From CAWATG01 sp963785035 (lineage in GTDB: Bacteria; Actinomycetota; Acidimicrobiia; IMCC26256; CAWATG01): 64,000 nucleotides of DNA. Made by a program: the position numbers and the translations under genes. The notes under the pieces are model-generated. The model was not told the origin of the DNA and did not search any database. It saw only the letters and a program-made list of their open reading frames with translations. Location of the stretch: NCBI GenBank assembly GCA_963785035.1, contig CAWATG010000005.1, positions 641,114-705,113 on the forward strand, written 5' to 3'. Position 1 is the first letter of the stretch. Each line of letters opens with the position of its first letter. Of the stretch, positions 63,055 through 64,000 are shown in pieces.

Positions 63055-64000
63055 CTACGGGGTTGTTGTCGTGGTGCTGCTGGTTGTGGTGGTCGTCGAT
63101 GTCGAGGTCGTCGATTGGCCAACAATGAGCCCGACGGCCTGGGACCTCTTGTAGAGCACGTTCGCATCGGGAACCTGGGATATGACGCGACCTGCGTCCG
63201 CCGATGTCGACGGCACGTATGTCACTTGCACGTTCAGGAACCCGGCGCTTGCGAGGAGCTGCCGTGCAGAGGCTTCGGTCTGTCCGATGAGGCTGGGGAG
63301 AGGCGCCGCATCGGGACCTGATGAAACGAAGATCGTGATCGGCGTGTCCTTTCGGCTTCTGCATCTGCGGGTGGATCAGTTCGAATGACGCGGCCCTTCG
63401 GGACGGTGTCGCTCGGCTCCTCCCGTTGACCGGCAACCGTGAAGCCGGCGCCGCCCAGCTCATTGGACGCTTCGAGCGGATCCATGCCGACCAGCGAGGG
63501 AACCTTGAGCACGCCGGCAACGGTCAAGGTCACGGTGATCCTGTCCTTCTTCACGGTCGTGCCAACTTCGGGATCCGTGGCGAACCACGCGCCCTGGCGG
63601 ATTGTCGCTTTCGATGGTCTTCAGCGGCAGGGCCGCCTCGAGTCCCCGCTTCTCCAGCGCAATCTTCGCGTCGGCAGCCGTGAGACCGACGATTTGCGGC
63701 ACCGTGGTTTCGCCACGCGCCCATGCTCCTTCACGCGCAGCGTGACACTCCCGCCCTTCTTGAGCTTTGTTCCACTCACCGGATCCTGGGCGAAGACCAA
63801 ACCTTCTTCTACCGAATCATTCCGACTGCGTTCGTGCGGGTCACCGTGAATCCCCGAGCCTCGAGCTCGTCTTTGGCCTCTGCGAACGTGGGTTTATCGA
63901 TCGAGACATTCGGTACCAATGCGGTTCCGCTCGACGAACCCGAGATCTGTGTCACCACGAGCGCCACGATGGCTCCGATCAAGATCACTGCCACGGCAAT
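63055..64000 (-). CDS. pknB: PASTA-domain Ser/Thr kinase (PknB-like), C-terminal part, 5' end outside window
   Basis: The window edge cuts the kinase. Visible on the minus strand: the transmembrane helix (VILIGAIVALVVTQI), then about four PASTA repeats in shifting frames: VPNVSIDKPTFAEAKDELEARGF, VPQIVGLTAADAKIALEKRGLEA, VPSLVGMDPLEASNELGGAGF with DTVPKGRVIRTDPPA, and SLIGQTEASARQLLASAGF ending SADAGRVISQVPDANVLYK. A Thr/Ser tail closes the protein at 63055. Several frame changes occur, by eye near 63330, 63590, 63700 and 63810. PASTA domains sense muropeptides or lipid II. The kinase domain itself is not visible; identity is inferred from PASTA architecture. Confidence 0.85.

Overview
The window is a 64 kb piece of a high-GC actinobacterial chromosome that spans the replication origin. 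The lineage call rests on gene content (NucS, CrgA, CwlM-type protein, DUF3566, DUF5318, DUF501, an Rv3909-like secreted protein) and on gene order: cca / Rv3909-like / murJ / sigma-anti-sigma / trxB-trxA / cwlM / parB-parA / rsmG / jag / yidC / yidD / rnpA / rpmH / dnaA / dnaN / recF / dciA / gyrB / gyrA / DUF3566 / tRNA-Ile is the textbook actinobacterial oriC neighbourhood. Details such as a murJ not fused to its kinase and a type III glutamine synthetase fit a deep branch, possibly Acidimicrobiia; that class-level placement is inference.

Layout. 0-4.9 kb: 3' part of a type III glutamine synthetase, an SDR, an exo/endonuclease/phosphatase-family protein, nucS. 4.9-9.9 kb (minus strand): DUF5318, panB and the rpsF-ssb-rpsR-rplI-dnaB replication/translation cluster. 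10.1-13.6 kb: a methyltransferase, cca and a pilT-type ATPase. 13.8-25 kb (plus strand): envelope and stress cluster ending in cwlM. 25-31 kb (minus strand): chromosome partition (parA/parB with a palindromic parS) and the ribosome-to-membrane cluster rpmH-rnpA-yidD-yidC-jag-rsmG. 31.4-40.6 kb: dnaA, oriC, dnaN, recF, dciA, gyrB, gyrA. 40.7-42.1 kb: tRNA-Ile and a truncated tRNA-Ala. 42.1-47.1 kb is the only clearly accessory stretch: an IS481-type transposase remnant joined to the broken tRNA-Ala, a membrane-anchored beta-propeller protein, an RHS-repeat scrap, a TacA/TacT-type toxin-antitoxin pair and a small membrane protein. 47-53 kb: mixed metabolism (alpha-toroid protein, DedA, DoxX, hydroxyacyl-CoA dehydrogenase, thioesterase, thiolase, phosphoribosyltransferase). 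53-64 kb: crgA/trpG, the eno-ftsB-DUF501-ppx cluster, an aminotransferase, orn, a GNAT, a MATE transporter, tRNA-Leu, mutY and the 3' part of a PASTA-domain kinase.

How it fits together. The core of the window couples initiation (DnaA, oriC, DnaN, DciA, DnaB), topology (gyrase), partition (ParAB-parS) and cell-wall control (MurJ, CwlM, two Ser/Thr kinases, CrgA, FtsB). Pairs of DnaA-box-like motifs occur upstream of dnaA, in oriC and upstream of dnaB.

A caution for every reader: at least twenty genes, including dnaA, dnaN, rplI, eno, murJ and mutY, are interrupted by frame changes. From 6.7 to 56.3 kb every one I resolved equals one surplus base; beyond about 57 kb deletions also appear. Because several of these genes are indispensable, I read them as consensus or sequencing errors and not as pseudogenes. 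Frame-interrupted genes are annotated across their full span. I found no CRISPR array, rRNA operon, prophage or clear new defence system; the best leads for novelty are listed in the findings.
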